Below, in pieces: positions 48,667 to 56,915 of a stretch of DNA of 64,000 nucleotides. The notes beneath the pieces were generated by a model, which was given only the letters and a program-made list of their open reading frames with translations, did no database searches and was not told where the DNA came from. This stretch comes from Actinoplanes subtropicus (GTDB lineage Bacteria > Actinomycetota > Actinomycetes > Mycobacteriales > Micromonosporaceae). Position numbers and translations under genes: made by a program. The first letter of the stretch is position 1; every line of letters starts with the position of its first letter. The stretch spans positions 310,001 to 374,000 of the forward strand of contig NZ_JOJL01000008.1 in NCBI RefSeq assembly GCF_000721705.1. Direction: 5' to 3'.

Positions 48667-50025
48667 GTGCGTTACTACGACAACGTCGTCGAGATCATCG
48701 GTGACACACCTCTGGTGAAGCTCAACCGCGTCACCGAGGGCATCGAAGCCACGGTGCTGGCCAAGGTCGAGTATTTCAATCCCGGCGGGTCCGTGAAGGA
48801 CCGGATCGCGCTGCGGATGGTGCTCGACGCCGAGAAGGCCGGCGTGCTCCGGCCGGGCGGCACCATCGTCGAGCCGACCAGCGGAAACACCGGTGTCGGC
48901 CTGGCCATGGTCGCGCAGCAGCGCGGCTACAAGTGCATCTTCGTCTGCCCCGACAAGGTCAGCGAGGACAAGCAGAACGTCCTGCGGGCGTACGGTGCGG
49001 AGGTCGTGGTCTGCCCGACCGCGGTCGCCCCCGAGGACCCGCGTTCCTACTACAACGTCTCCGACCGGCTGGCCCGCGAGGTGCCCGGCGCCTGGAAGCC
49101 GGACCAGTACAGCAACCCGGCCAACCCGCGCTCGCACTACGAGGACACCGGCCCCGAGCTGTGGAAACAGACCGGGGGGCGGCTTACCCACTTCGTCGCC
49201 GGGGTGGGCACCGGCGGCACCATCACCGGCGTCGGGCGCTACCTCAAGGAGCAGGGCCCGGTCCGGGTGATCGGCGCCGACCCGGAGGGCTCCGTCTATT
49301 CCGGCGGTACGGGTCGGCCGTACCTGGTCGAGGGGGTCGGCGAGGACTTCTGGCCGGCCAACTACGACCGGGAGGTCTGCGACGAGGTCATCGAGGTCTC
49401 CGACTCCGACTCGTTCGAGATGACCCGGCGGCTGGCCCGCGAGGAGGGCCTGCTGGTCGGCGGCTCGTGCGGGATGGCCGTGGTGGCCGCGCTCGAGGTG
49501 GCCCGCCGGGCCGCCCCCGAGGACGTGGTCGTGGTGCTGCTGCCGGACGGCGGCCGCGGCTACCTGTCCAAGATCTTCAACGACGACTGGATGGCCCGGT
49601 ACGGCTTCCTGCGTACCGGCGGCGACCAGCCCACCGTGGCCGACGCCCTGGCCGGCAAGGACGGCCGGACGCCGCCGCTGATCCACGTGCACCCGACCGA
49701 GACGGTGCGCGACGCGATCGACTACATGCGGGAGTACGGCGTGAGCCAGCTCCCGGTGCTCAAGGCCGAGCCGCCGGTGGTGACCGGCGAGGTGGCCGGC
49801 TCGATAGCGGAGAAGGCCCTGCTGGACGCCCTCTTCACCGGCCAGGCCCACCTCTACGACACCATCGAGCGCCACATGGGCGACCCGTTGCCGTTGATAG
49901 GGGGCGGCCAGCCGGTGAGCGAGGCAGTGGCCCTGCTGGAGAAAGCCGACGCCGCGATGGTCCTGATCGACGGCAAGCCGGCCGGCGTGCTGACGAGACA
50001 GGACCTCCTAGCCCACCTGGTCTGA
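48667..50025 (+). CDS. cbs: Cystathionine beta-synthase (452 aa)
   Basis: GTG start, 3 bp after the DUF1232 stop. The PLP domain has the Lys in NPGGSVKDRIALRM, the Asn-containing loop EPTSGNTGVGLAM and the phosphate loop GVGTGGTITGVGRYL. Two CBS modules (about 325-452; PLIHVHPTETVRDAIDYM, GGQPVSEAVALL) follow. The enzyme joins homocysteine and serine to cystathionine, the first step of reverse transsulfuration; the partner metB gene lies about 12 kb downstream. No heme-binding N-terminus is present, as in other bacterial forms. Confidence 0.96.
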   Translation: MRYYDNVVEIIGDTPLVKLNRVTEGIEATVLAKVEYFNPGGSVKDRIALRMVLDAEKAGVLRPGGTIVEPTSGNTGVGLAMVAQQRGYKCIFVCPDKVSEDKQNVLRAYGAEVVVCPTAVAPEDPRSYYNVSDRLAREVPGAWKPDQYSNPANPRSHYEDTGPELWKQTGGRLTHFVAGVGTGGTITGVGRYLKEQGPVRVIGADPEGSVYSGGTGRPYLVEGVGEDFWPANYDREVCDEVIEVSDSDSFEMTRRLAREEGLLVGGSCGMAVVAALEVARRAAPEDVVVVLLPDGGRGYLSKIFNDDWMARYGFLRTGGDQPTVADALAGKDGRTPPLIHVHPTETVRDAIDYMREYGVSQLPVLKAEPPVVTGEVAGSIAEKALLDALFTGQAHLYDTIERHMGDPLPLIGGGQPVSEAVALLEKADAAMVLIDGKPAGVLTRQDLLAHLV

Positions 50026-50038
50026 CCACCACCGCGCC

Positions 50039-50260
50039 GCCCTTTGCTCTGCGCACCATGACGCGCTGCTCTGCGCACCATGACGCGCTGCTCTGCGCAC
50101 CATGACGCGCTGCTCTGCGCACCATGACGCGCTGCTCTGCGCACCAAGACGCGCTGCTCTGCGCACCAAGACGCGCTGCTCTGCGCACCAAGACGCGCTG
50201 CTCTGCGCACCTACGTCATGGTGCGCAGAGCAGCGCGTATAGGTGCGCAGAGCAAAGGGC
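50039..50260. repeat. 22-bp tandem array with inverted copies between convergent genes
   Basis: The unit GCTCTGCGCACCATGACGCG+CT starts at 50046 and repeats every 22 bp (50068, 50090, 50112, 50134, 50156, 50178), with an eighth partial copy at 50200. Units 1-4 read ACCATGACG and units 5-7 ACCAAGACG. Two inverted copies follow (50217-50260). The outer ends, GCCCTTTGCTCTGCGCACC and its complement at 50242-50260, form a 19-bp perfect pair. There are no spacers, so it is not CRISPR. It fills the space between cbs (plus) and the HtrA-like gene (minus) and may serve as a bidirectional terminator. Confidence 0.92.
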
Positions 50261-50267
50261 CGCCGGC

Positions 50268-51212
50268 TCAGCTCAGCTCGGCGGGGACGGCCACCACGTC
50301 CACCAGCGCGTTCTTGCGGAGAAGGGTGATCGGGAGGTTCTGCCCGATCGCCGGCCCCAGCATGAGGCGCTGGAGGGCTTGGACCGTGCCCAGGGGCTGG
50401 CCGCCGGCCGAGATGAGGATGTCGCCCAGGTAGATTCCGGCTGTTCCGGCCGGGCTGCCTGGGACGACCTCGACGACCCGCAGGCCGATCTTCTGGTCGA
50501 GCCGGGACGCCAGTTGCGGGGGGAGTGGTGCGGGGACGCCGGCCACGCCCAGCCAGGCGCGGCGGACCCGGCCCGAGGCGACCAGCTCGCCGATGATCGT
50601 GCGGGTGGTGGAGTTGATCGGGACGGCCAGGCCGAGGCCGTAGCCGGCGACCGCCGTGTTGATGCCGACCACCGTGCCGGTGGAGTCGGCCAGCGCCCCG
50701 CCCGAATTGCCGGGGTTGAGCGCCGCGTCGGTTTGGATGACGCTGTCGATGATCCGGACCCGCCGGCCGTCCCGGGCGGGCAGCGACCGGCCCAGCCCGG
50801 AGACCACCCCGGCGGTGACCGAGCCGGCCAGGCCCATCGGGTTGCCGACGGCCACCACCAGCTGGCCGATCTTGAGATTGTCGGCGTTGCCGAGCGGCGC
50901 GGCCGGCGCGCCCGGGTGGTGCACCCGGACCACGGCGAGGTCGGAGAGCGGGTCCGCCCCGACCACGTCGAACTTCGTCTCGGTGCCGTCCGCGAACGAC
51001 GCGGTGCCGCCGCTCGCCCCGTTGACGACATGGGCATTGGTCAGGAGGAAGCCGTCGTCGGTGAAGGTGACCGCCGAACCGGCGCCGGCCCCGCGGCTGG
51101 TCCGCACCGCGAGGGCGGCGACCGAGGGAAGCAGGCTTGTGGCGACACCGGTCACGATGCGGCTGTACGCGTCGAGCGCCGCGGATTCGACACCCGTGTG
51201 TTCGGTATCCAT
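50268..51212 (-). CDS. HtrA/DegP-like trypsin-fold serine protease with PDZ domain (314 aa)
   Basis: The ATG for MDTEHTGVESAALDAYSR is chosen; another ATG seven codons upstream is possible. The protease triad is His in LLTNAHVVNG, Asp in DPLSDLAVVRV and Ser in NPGNSGGAL. A C-terminal PDZ domain (about 225-310, VVEVVPGSPAGTAGIYLGD) follows. There is no signal peptide or membrane helix, unusual for HtrA proteins, which suggests a cytoplasmic protease or a missed N-terminus. It ends in the 22-bp repeat region, convergent with cbs. Confidence 0.92.
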   Translation of the reverse strand: MDTEHTGVESAALDAYSRIVTGVATSLLPSVAALAVRTSRGAGAGSAVTFTDDGFLLTNAHVVNGASGGTASFADGTETKFDVVGADPLSDLAVVRVHHPGAPAAPLGNADNLKIGQLVVAVGNPMGLAGSVTAGVVSGLGRSLPARDGRRVRIIDSVIQTDAALNPGNSGGALADSTGTVVGINTAVAGYGLGLAVPINSTTRTIIGELVASGRVRRAWLGVAGVPAPLPPQLASRLDQKIGLRVVEVVPGSPAGTAGIYLGDILISAGGQPLGTVQALQRLMLGPAIGQNLPITLLRKNALVDVVAVPAELS

Positions 51213-51388
51213 GACCACCGCAACAACCCGCATGACCAGGTCGATGCCGCCGAGGCGTACGCCCACGGCGAACAGCGGCGGTGACGGTCAGCAACGGCAA
51301 TCGCACAGAAAGTCCGACCGGCGAGCGGGGCGGTGCGGTTGTATGAGTCGTACCGGAGGTTGCAGCACGTCCCGACGGAGAGTGACGG

Positions 51389-51673
51389 ATGGTCATCGCC
51401 GACCAAGCGCCGGCCGACATCGTGGACCGCATGCTCTGGCGCGACGCCCAGCAGATGCTCGGGCGGCACGCCGAGGCGGGCCCCGACGGCACCTGTGTCT
51501 GGTGTGGATGGCGGTGGCCGTGCGCGCCTCGCCGTCTGGCCGAGCGGGCCGACGCCGCATCCCGCCGCCCCTGGCGGGAGGCGTGGACCGTGCGGCACGA
51601 CCTGAACAGCATCCGGGCCATGCCCGGCCTGCGAGAGGACTACACCGACCGCAACCAGGGCCGCTACACCTGA
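51389..51673 (+). CDS. Small Cys-containing hypothetical protein (94 aa)
   Basis: ATG start (MVIADQAPADIVDRML) with GAGAGTGACGG upstream. The middle has CVWCGWRWPC, a CxxC plus a third Cys five residues later with several Trp, a possible half zinc ribbon. The rest is Arg-rich and helical. No named domain is recognised. It is divergent from the HtrA-like gene across 176 bp. Confidence 0.6.
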   Translation: MVIADQAPADIVDRMLWRDAQQMLGRHAEAGPDGTCVWCGWRWPCAPRRLAERADAASRRPWREAWTVRHDLNSIRAMPGLREDYTDRNQGRYT

Positions 51674-52013
51674 CAACTCCACCGAGCCTGACAACTCCAG
51701 AGAAGCTCCGACGTCGGCCGAACGCTTGACCTCCCCCGGCAGGCCCCGGCTCATCAGCCCGGCCGACGTCTCCCGGCGGTGACACCGTGGCGCCCCGCCA
51801 GCGCTGCGGCATCCCGCACCAGGAACCCGCCCTTGAACTGGTACAGGACCGGCACGCCTCCGCTGGTCCAGCGCCTCCGGCCAGGCGCGACCCCCGGTTT
51901 GGGCGGGGCGGTTGGCGGGAGCGCGCGACCACAGGTTCCCCCGCAGTATCTCGGTCGCGCGCTCCCGCCCTCCTGTAGTTGGGGCGGATCCACAGTGGAG
52001 GTGCCGCCACCGC
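51674..52013. other. Gap with a 17-bp inverted repeat, no credible gene
   Basis: This 340-bp stretch lies between the small Cys protein and the NB-ARC gene. The notable element is the inverted repeat at 51914-51969. A ribosome site, GGAGGTG, occurs at 51997-52003 for the next gene. I see no protein with family-like features on either strand. Confidence 0.6.
51914..51969. repeat. Perfect 17-bp inverted repeat upstream of the NB-ARC gene
   Basis: GGCGGGAGCGCGCGACC (51914-51930) and GGTCGCGCGCTCCCGCC (51953-51969) are exact complements with 22 bp between them. It ends 44 bp before the start codon, so it may be an operator or a strong leader hairpin. Confidence 0.75.
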
Positions 52014-53063
52014 ATGTCCGTCCCGGCTCAGCTGCCACCCCCGGCGGCCGGTTTCGTCGGCCGCAAGGCCGAGCTGGCCCTTCTCGATGCGCCGTCGCCG
52101 CAGGTCACCCTGCTGTTCGGCCCGCCCGGCGTGGGCAAGAGCGCGCTCGCCGTGCACTGGGCGCGGGCGGCCGGCGACCTGTTCCCGGACGGCCGGCTGC
52201 ATGTCGACCTGCGTGGTTTCGCCGACGCCGAGCCGCGTGACCCGGCCGACGCGCTGCGGTTGCTGCTCGAGTCGCTCGGCGTCGAGCCCGGCCGGATGCC
52301 CGCCGACCTGGACGGCCGGCGGGCGCTCTACCGCGGGCGTACGTCGTCGCTGCGCCTGCTGGTGGTCCTCGACAACGCCCGGGACGACGACCAGGTGCTC
52401 CCCCTGCTCCCGGCCGGTGACCGGAGCCGGGCGGTGGTGACCAGCCGCCGCCGGCTCACCGGCCTGATCGCCGCCACCGGCGCCCGCCCGATCGACCTCG
52501 ACGTGCTGGCCGAGGACGAGGCGGTCGAGCTCTTCCACGACCGGGTCGGTGGGGCCGGGCCGGGCGCGGCCGACGTCGTCCGGGCGTGCGGCCGGCTCCC
52601 GCTCGCCGTCACGCTGGCGGCGGCCCGGGTGCGCACCTCCGGGCACCCGCTCGCCACCCTCGCCGCGCTGCACGCCGAGTTGCGTCGCCCGGCGAACCGG
52701 CTCGAGGCGCTCGACGATCTGCGGGCCGTCCTCTCCTGGTCGTACCAGGGGCTGACCCCGCCCGCCGCCCGCCTGTTCCGGCTGCTCGGCCTCGTCGCCG
52801 AGCCGGAGATCGCGCTCCCCGCCGCCTCGGCGTTGCTCGGCCGGCCCGCCTCGGCCGCCCGTCGACTGCTGCGCGAGCTGACCGAGGCCGCCCTGCTCAC
52901 CGAACCGGTCCCCGGCCGTTTCGCGATGATGGACGTGATTCGGGCGTACGCCGGGGAACTGGCCCGGGCCACCGACCCGGCCGCCGACCGGCGCGCGGCG
53001 CTGACCCGGCTGAAGGACCACTACAGGCCGGCCGCGCCCGTCCGCCCCGGGCTATCCGAGTGA
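52014..53063 (+). CDS. Orphan NB-ARC ATPase related to AfsR/SARP regulators (349 aa)
   Basis: Start ATG with GGAGGTG 10 bp upstream. The protein begins MSVPAQLPPPAAGFVGRKAE, the sequence that in AfsR-type regulators follows the DNA-binding and BTAD domains; here those are missing. The NB-ARC domain has Walker A FGPPGVGKSALAV, Walker B LLVVLDNARDDDQVLPLLP, the RNBS-like VVTSRRRLTGL and the CGRLPLAVTLAAARV GLPL motif, then a winged-helix part ending FAMMDVIRAYAGELA. No TPR region follows. It may be a stand-alone switch or a truncated regulator. Its last 12 bp overlap the convergent GNAT gene. Confidence 0.85.
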   Translation: MSVPAQLPPPAAGFVGRKAELALLDAPSPQVTLLFGPPGVGKSALAVHWARAAGDLFPDGRLHVDLRGFADAEPRDPADALRLLLESLGVEPGRMPADLDGRRALYRGRTSSLRLLVVLDNARDDDQVLPLLPAGDRSRAVVTSRRRLTGLIAATGARPIDLDVLAEDEAVELFHDRVGGAGPGAADVVRACGRLPLAVTLAAARVRTSGHPLATLAALHAELRRPANRLEALDDLRAVLSWSYQGLTPPAARLFRLLGLVAEPEIALPAASALLGRPASAARRLLRELTEAALLTEPVPGRFAMMDVIRAYAGELARATDPAADRRAALTRLKDHYRPAAPVRPGLSE

Positions 53064-53558
53064 CCGACTGTAACGCAGCTGCTTGACCGGCTCGCCGCCG
53101 ATCGCCTCGACCCGCGTCTCCCCGTCGGCCACCCACCCGCCGCGGTCGTAGAAGCGGCGGGCCCGCTCGTTGCCCTCCAGCACCCAGAGCACCGCCCGCT
53201 CACCGCCGAGCTCGGCGAGCTGCTCGAGGGCGTTCCCCATCAGCAGCCGCCCGACACCGGTGCCCACCACGGCCGGGTCGACGTGAATCGCATAGAGCTC
53301 GGCCGCGCCCTCGGTCTCGCTGGGCCCGACATAGCTGAACCCGACAATCCGCTCGAAATCCTCGGCCACGGTCAGCCCATGGGTGCCCTGCTCCCACTTC
53401 CAGCGCTCCCCCCACCAGGCCGCCAACGCAGCCGCCCCCGGCGACGCCAGGGCATTGGGGGAGAGGATGTGCGCGTAGGCGGCCGCCCGCGAACGGAAGT
53501 GCAGAGCCCCCACCAGCAAGAGATCCACATCATTTCCGGTACGCAGAGTGGCCGCCAT
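53052..53558 (-). CDS. GNAT-family N-acetyltransferase (168 aa)
   Basis: Start ATG giving MAATLRTGNDVDLLLVGALH. The GNAT core shows strand 4 ELYAIHVDPAVVGTGVGRLLM with the acetyl-CoA pyrophosphate loop (V-G-T-G-V-G), and the late NERARRFYDRGGWVADGE motif typical of the family. Substrate unknown. Its 3' end overlaps the NB-ARC gene by 12 bp on the other strand, and its start is 27 bp downstream of the DHFR-like gene end, so the latter two may be co-transcribed. Confidence 0.93.
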   Translation of the reverse strand: MAATLRTGNDVDLLLVGALHFRSRAAAYAHILSPNALASPGAAALAAWWGERWKWEQGTHGLTVAEDFERIVGFSYVGPSETEGAAELYAIHVDPAVVGTGVGRLLMGNALEQLAELGGERAVLWVLEGNERARRFYDRGGWVADGETRVEAIGGEPVKQLRYSRSLG

Positions 53559-53584
53559 CGCCCGACCGTATCCGACCCGGCAAA

Positions 53585-54154
53585 CTACACCGGGCGGTAG
53601 GCGAGGTGGAGCAGGTTCTCGCCGATCGTGCGGTTGCTGACCAGGCGCAGCGGGCGCAGCCCGCCCACGCTCGCGAAGAGGCCCGCGCCCGTGCCGGCCA
53701 GCACGGGGAGGACCAGGAAGCGCAGCTCGTCGACCAGGTTGTGCCGGATCAGCTCCGGCACCAGGCGGCTGCTCGCGTACACCACGAGGTCGCCCTCGAC
53801 CTCCTGCTTCAGCCTGGCCACCAGCTCCGGCACCGCGCCGCTCACCGCCGTGCAGTTGTTCCAGGTGAGCTCGCCGGGGGTGGTGGTCAGCACGTACTTG
53901 GGCATGCCGTTGAAGCGGTCCGCCCACGCGCCGGGGCGGTCGGCCCAGCGCGGCGCGAAATACTCGTAGCTGCGCCGGCCGATCAGCACCGCGTCGCTGC
54001 TCAGCGCCTCGTCGTATTCGGCCTCGGCCCACGCCTCGCGATCCCGGTCGGTCATCCTGGTGAACCAGCCGCCGTGCCCGGTGCCCTCCTCGCCGGTCGG
54101 GTCGGTGGCCACCCCGTCCAGGGTGATGTTCTCGCTGACCACGATCCTTGCCAT
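53585..54154 (-). CDS. Dihydrofolate-reductase-like (RibD C-terminal) protein (189 aa)
   Basis: Starts MARIVVSENITLDGVATDP with GGGAG upstream. The fold signature includes DAVLIGRRSYEYFAPRW, the NADPH-binding strand GDLVVYASSRLVPELI, and a C-terminal DELRFLVLPVLAGTGAGLF block. Members of this group are NADPH-dependent reductases of unknown substrate and often lie next to ECF sigma factors, as here: the gene is divergent from a sigma factor over a 120-bp region with a large palindrome. Confidence 0.93.
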   Translation of the reverse strand: MARIVVSENITLDGVATDPTGEEGTGHGGWFTRMTDRDREAWAEAEYDEALSSDAVLIGRRSYEYFAPRWADRPGAWADRFNGMPKYVLTTTPGELTWNNCTAVSGAVPELVARLKQEVEGDLVVYASSRLVPELIRHNLVDELRFLVLPVLAGTGAGLFASVGGLRPLRLVSNRTIGENLLHLAYRPV

Positions 54155-54188
54155 CGCCGTACTCCCTTCGTTGTGCTTGTCAGTGCCG

Positions 54189-54258
54189 CCGATACCGACA
54201 CCGCGCCTCCGGTAAAGGGGTCGCGACCCCTTTGCCGCCCGGCCGGTGTCGACATCGG
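54189..54258. promoter_or_regulatory. Large interrupted palindrome between DHFR-like and sigma genes
   Basis: The centre AAAGGGGTCGCGACCCCTTT (54214-54233) is a perfect 20-bp palindrome. Outer arms CCGATACCGACACCG (54189-54203) and CGGTGTCGACATCGG (54244-54258) match at 13 of 15 positions. The element sits midway between the divergent starts at 54154 and 54275 and could be an operator for both. Confidence 0.75.
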
Positions 54259-54274
54259 GGAGCGAGGAGGAACC

Positions 54275-55261
54275 TTGACGATCGATGGGGACGCGTTCCG
54301 CGAGCTGACCGAGCCGCACCGGGCCGAGTTGCGGGTGCACTGCTACCGGATGCTGGGCTCGCTGCAGGACGCCGAGGACGCGCTGCAGGACACCATGCTC
54401 GCCGCGTGGCAGGGCTTCGACGGGTACGAGGGCCGGGCCTCCGTACGCACCTGGCTCTACCGCATCGCGACCAACCGGTGCCTCAACGCCCGGCGGTCGG
54501 CGGCCCGGCGGCGGGCCAAGGAGTGGGACGTGCCGGGTGTCGAGCCGCCCGAGCCGACCCGGTTGGGCGAGGTGGTCTGGCTCGAGCCGTTCCCGGACGC
54601 GCTGCTGCCCGGCCCGGAGGCGAGCTACGAGCGCACCGAGTCCGTCTCGCTGGCCTTCGTCACCGCCCTGCAGACGCTGCCGCCGCGGCAGGTCGCCGTG
54701 CTGCTGCTGCGTGACGTGCTCGGCTTCCACGCCGACGAGGTGGCCGGGATGCTCGGCACCTCCGTCGACGCGATCAAGAGCGCCCTCAAGCGGGCCCGGG
54801 CCACCTTTCCGCGGCCGCCGGAGACCGCGCCCGCCGACGACGCGATCGTCGCCCGGTTCGTCCGGGCCTGGGAGGCCGCGGACGTCCGCGCGCTGGTCGA
54901 GCTGTTGACCGACGACGTGTTCATGTCGATGCCGCCGATCCCGTTCGAGTACGAGGGCCGGGATCTCGTGGCCCGCTTCTGCGAGGGCATCTTCGCGGCC
55001 GGTCGCAGGTTCCGGCTGGTGCCGACCCGAGCCAACGGCCAGCCGGCGTTCGGCGCGTATCTGCTCCTGCCGAACGGCGCCGGCCGCGCGGCCGGGCTCT
55101 ACGTGCTCGGCCTCCGCGGCGACCGGATCGCGGCGCTGAGCCGCTTCGAATCCGGCGTTCTCGGTTCTTTCGGGCTGCCGCCGATGAGTCCGGCGGCGCC
55201 CGGCGGTCTACTAAGGCATGAGCGAACCACGAGAGACGACGAACCTCGACCGCTACGGTGA
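54275..55261 (+). CDS. ECF sigma factor with SnoaL-like C-terminal extension (328 aa)
   Basis: The TTG start follows GAGGAGG at ideal distance and gives MTIDGDAFRELTEPHR. Region 2 is RVHCYRMLGSLQDAEDALQD with RTWLYRIATNRCLN, and region 4 is LPPRQVAVLLLRDVLGFHAD to DAIKSALKRARATF. The following 130 residues form a SnoaL-like domain (VARFVRAWEAADVRALVELL, DDVFMSMPPIP), which in such ECF groups replaces an anti-sigma factor as the control element. The last 44 bp overlap the start of the PPOX gene. Confidence 0.92.
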   Translation: MTIDGDAFRELTEPHRAELRVHCYRMLGSLQDAEDALQDTMLAAWQGFDGYEGRASVRTWLYRIATNRCLNARRSAARRRAKEWDVPGVEPPEPTRLGEVVWLEPFPDALLPGPEASYERTESVSLAFVTALQTLPPRQVAVLLLRDVLGFHADEVAGMLGTSVDAIKSALKRARATFPRPPETAPADDAIVARFVRAWEAADVRALVELLTDDVFMSMPPIPFEYEGRDLVARFCEGIFAAGRRFRLVPTRANGQPAFGAYLLLPNGAGRAAGLYVLGLRGDRIAALSRFESGVLGSFGLPPMSPAAPGGLLRHERTTRDDEPRPLR

Positions 55262-55727
55262 CGCCGAGCTGCCGTGGAGCCGCGCCGAGGCCGCGCTGTC
55301 CACCCCGCCCAGCCCGGAGATCACGCACTTCCTCGGCACCTGCCGCCCGGACGGCACCCCGCACGCCGCCGGCATCGGCGCCCAGTGGCTGGCCGGCAAT
55401 TTCTACTTCACCAGCAACCCGACCACCCGCAAGGCCCGTGACCTGGCCGTCAACCCGCGCTGCACGATCTCGGCGCGGCTGGACGGCATCGACCTCGTCC
55501 TCGAGGGCACCGCGGCCAAGGTCACCGACGTCGAGACGCTGGAGCGGGTCGCCGCCGGCTACCGAGACGGCGGCTGGCCGTGCCAGGTCGAGGGCGAGGC
55601 GCTCACCGCGCCGTTCAGCGCGCCCAGCGCCGGTCCGCCGCCGTGGGAGGTCTACCGCCTCACCGCGCACACCGTGGTGGGCGTCGCGACGCGCGAGCCC
55701 TACGGCGCTACCCGCTGGACGTTCTAG
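55218..55727 (+). CDS. Pyridoxamine 5'-phosphate oxidase-fold (PPOX) protein (169 aa)
   Basis: ATG start ([15 protein letters not shown]) inside the 3' end of the sigma gene in another frame. The split-barrel FMN-binding fold is shown by [40 protein letters not shown] and [18 protein letters not shown]. Members bind FMN, F420 or heme; the exact cofactor is not certain. Overlap with the sigma gene suggests shared transcription. Its 3' end overlaps the convergent RNase Z gene by 20 bp. Confidence 0.92.
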   Translation: MSEPRETTNLDRYGDAELPWSRAEAALSTPPSPEITHFLGTCRPDGTPHAAGIGAQWLAGNFYFTSNPTTRKARDLAVNPRCTISARLDGIDLVLEGTAAKVTDVETLERVAAGYRDGGWPCQVEGEALTAPFSAPSAGPPPWEVYRLTAHTVVGVATREPYGATRWTF

Positions 55728-56616
55728 CCGGGAACGGCACCCGCATCAGGTCCTCGGCCAGCACGATCTCGCCGGCGAACTCCGGGCGGGCTTCGTCGAG
55801 GAACCGCGAGGCGTCCTGGTAACGCTGGGAGAAATGCGACAAAACCAGCTTGCGTACGCCGGACTCGCGCGCCACCGCGGCGGCCTGAGCGGCGGTCAGG
55901 TGACCCACCATCTCGGCCATCGACTTGTCCTCGTTCAGGAAGGTCGACTCGATCACCAGCAGATCCACCCCCTCGGCCAGGGCGTAGACGTTGTCGCAGA
56001 GCCCGGTGTCCATCACGAACGCGAAGCTCTGGCCCGGGCGGACCACGCTGACCTGGTCGAGCGTGACGTCGCCGAGGCGGCCCGCGCGCTGCAACTCGCC
56101 GACCGCCGGGCCGCTGATGTCGTGCCGGGCCAGCAGCGCCGGGACCATCCGGCGGCCGTCCGGTTCGGTGAGGCGATACCCGTAGGTGGGCAGGGAATGC
56201 CATAGCGGCAGTGCGGTGAGGCGCCCCGCCGGGGTCTCCGCCGCGAAGGCCGCGCCCGCCACCGGCGCGGGCACGATGTCGGCGTTGTCCCAGTAGCTGG
56301 TGGCGTGCCGCAGGCGGTCGTAGTACTCCTGGCCCTGCGCCGGGTAGTGGACCGTGACCGGGTGCGGCACCTTGTCCAGCGAGATGCGCTGCAGGACGCC
56401 GGGCAGGCCGAGGCTGTGGTCGCCGTGGAAGTGCGTGATGCAGATCCGGGTGATCGGGGAGACCGCGAGGCCGGCCATCAGCATCTGGCGCTGGGTGCCC
56501 TCGCCCGGGTCGAAGAGGATCACCTCGTCGTCGAAGCGCAGCAGATAGCCGTTGTGGTTGCGATGCCTCGTGGGCACCTGGCTCGCGGTACCGAGCACGG
56601 CCAACTCGCGCGTCAC
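55708..56616 (-). CDS. rnz: Ribonuclease Z (302 aa)
   Basis: GTG start ([20 protein letters not shown]), as usual for RNase Z. The metallo-beta-lactamase motif [13 protein letters not shown] binds two zinc ions; further ligands lie in [10 protein letters not shown] and [12 protein letters not shown]. The family GTASQVPTR and [16 protein letters not shown] [12 protein letters not shown] blocks are present. The enzyme trims 3' trailers from tRNA precursors. Length is normal. Confidence 0.96.
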   Translation of the reverse strand: MTRELAVLGTASQVPTRHRNHNGYLLRFDDEVILFDPGEGTQRQMLMAGLAVSPITRICITHFHGDHSLGLPGVLQRISLDKVPHPVTVHYPAQGQEYYDRLRHATSYWDNADIVPAPVAGAAFAAETPAGRLTALPLWHSLPTYGYRLTEPDGRRMVPALLARHDISGPAVGELQRAGRLGDVTLDQVSVVRPGQSFAFVMDTGLCDNVYALAEGVDLLVIESTFLNEDKSMAEMVGHLTAAQAAAVARESGVRKLVLSHFSQRYQDASRFLDEARPEFAGEIVLAEDLMRVPFPARTSSG

Positions 56617-56915
56617 AACTGAGCTTCTCCAGAAATGGGCTCCAGGTACGGGTCGACCCCCGGGGTCTTCCACGCACACGCGTGGTCCGGTCGGACAAGG
56701 CCGGATCCCCGGGGGTCGGGTGGCTGCCTGAGTTTCGCCGGACCGCTGCCACACGGTCTCGACGCTTTTCGTCAAACAGAACGAAGCTGTCGAGGACAGC
56801 GGCTAGCGGACAGCCACCTCACGAGTCCCGTTGGTATACAACTTCGGACCACCTCCCTTCACGTGTACGGCCACGTTATCGAGAGCGCCCCGAGCGCGCC
56901 AACGTTTTTAAATCA
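56617..56915. other. Non-coding gap with an inverted repeat upstream of rnz
   Basis: About 300 bp between rnz (start) and the ppk2 stop, both minus. It has a 12-bp inverted repeat, CGACCCCCGGGG (56654-56665) with CCCCGGGGGTCG (56707-56718), and a small CACGC-ACA-CGCGTG-type hairpin between the arms. It probably contains the rnz promoter and the ppk2 terminator. No gene is seen. Confidence 0.5.

Noticed and set aside
50039..50260. Possible CRISPR array
   Set aside because: The 22-bp units are directly adjacent with no unique spacers, and no cas gene is near.
51754..52038. Minus-strand 94-codon frame in the gap before the NB-ARC gene
   Set aside because: No ribosome site, low-complexity start, overlaps the inverted repeat and the NB-ARC start; no family-like motif.
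55218..55261. Possible frameshift at the sigma/PPOX junction
   Set aside because: Both proteins have complete domains; the 44-bp overlap in different frames is a normal compact arrangement.
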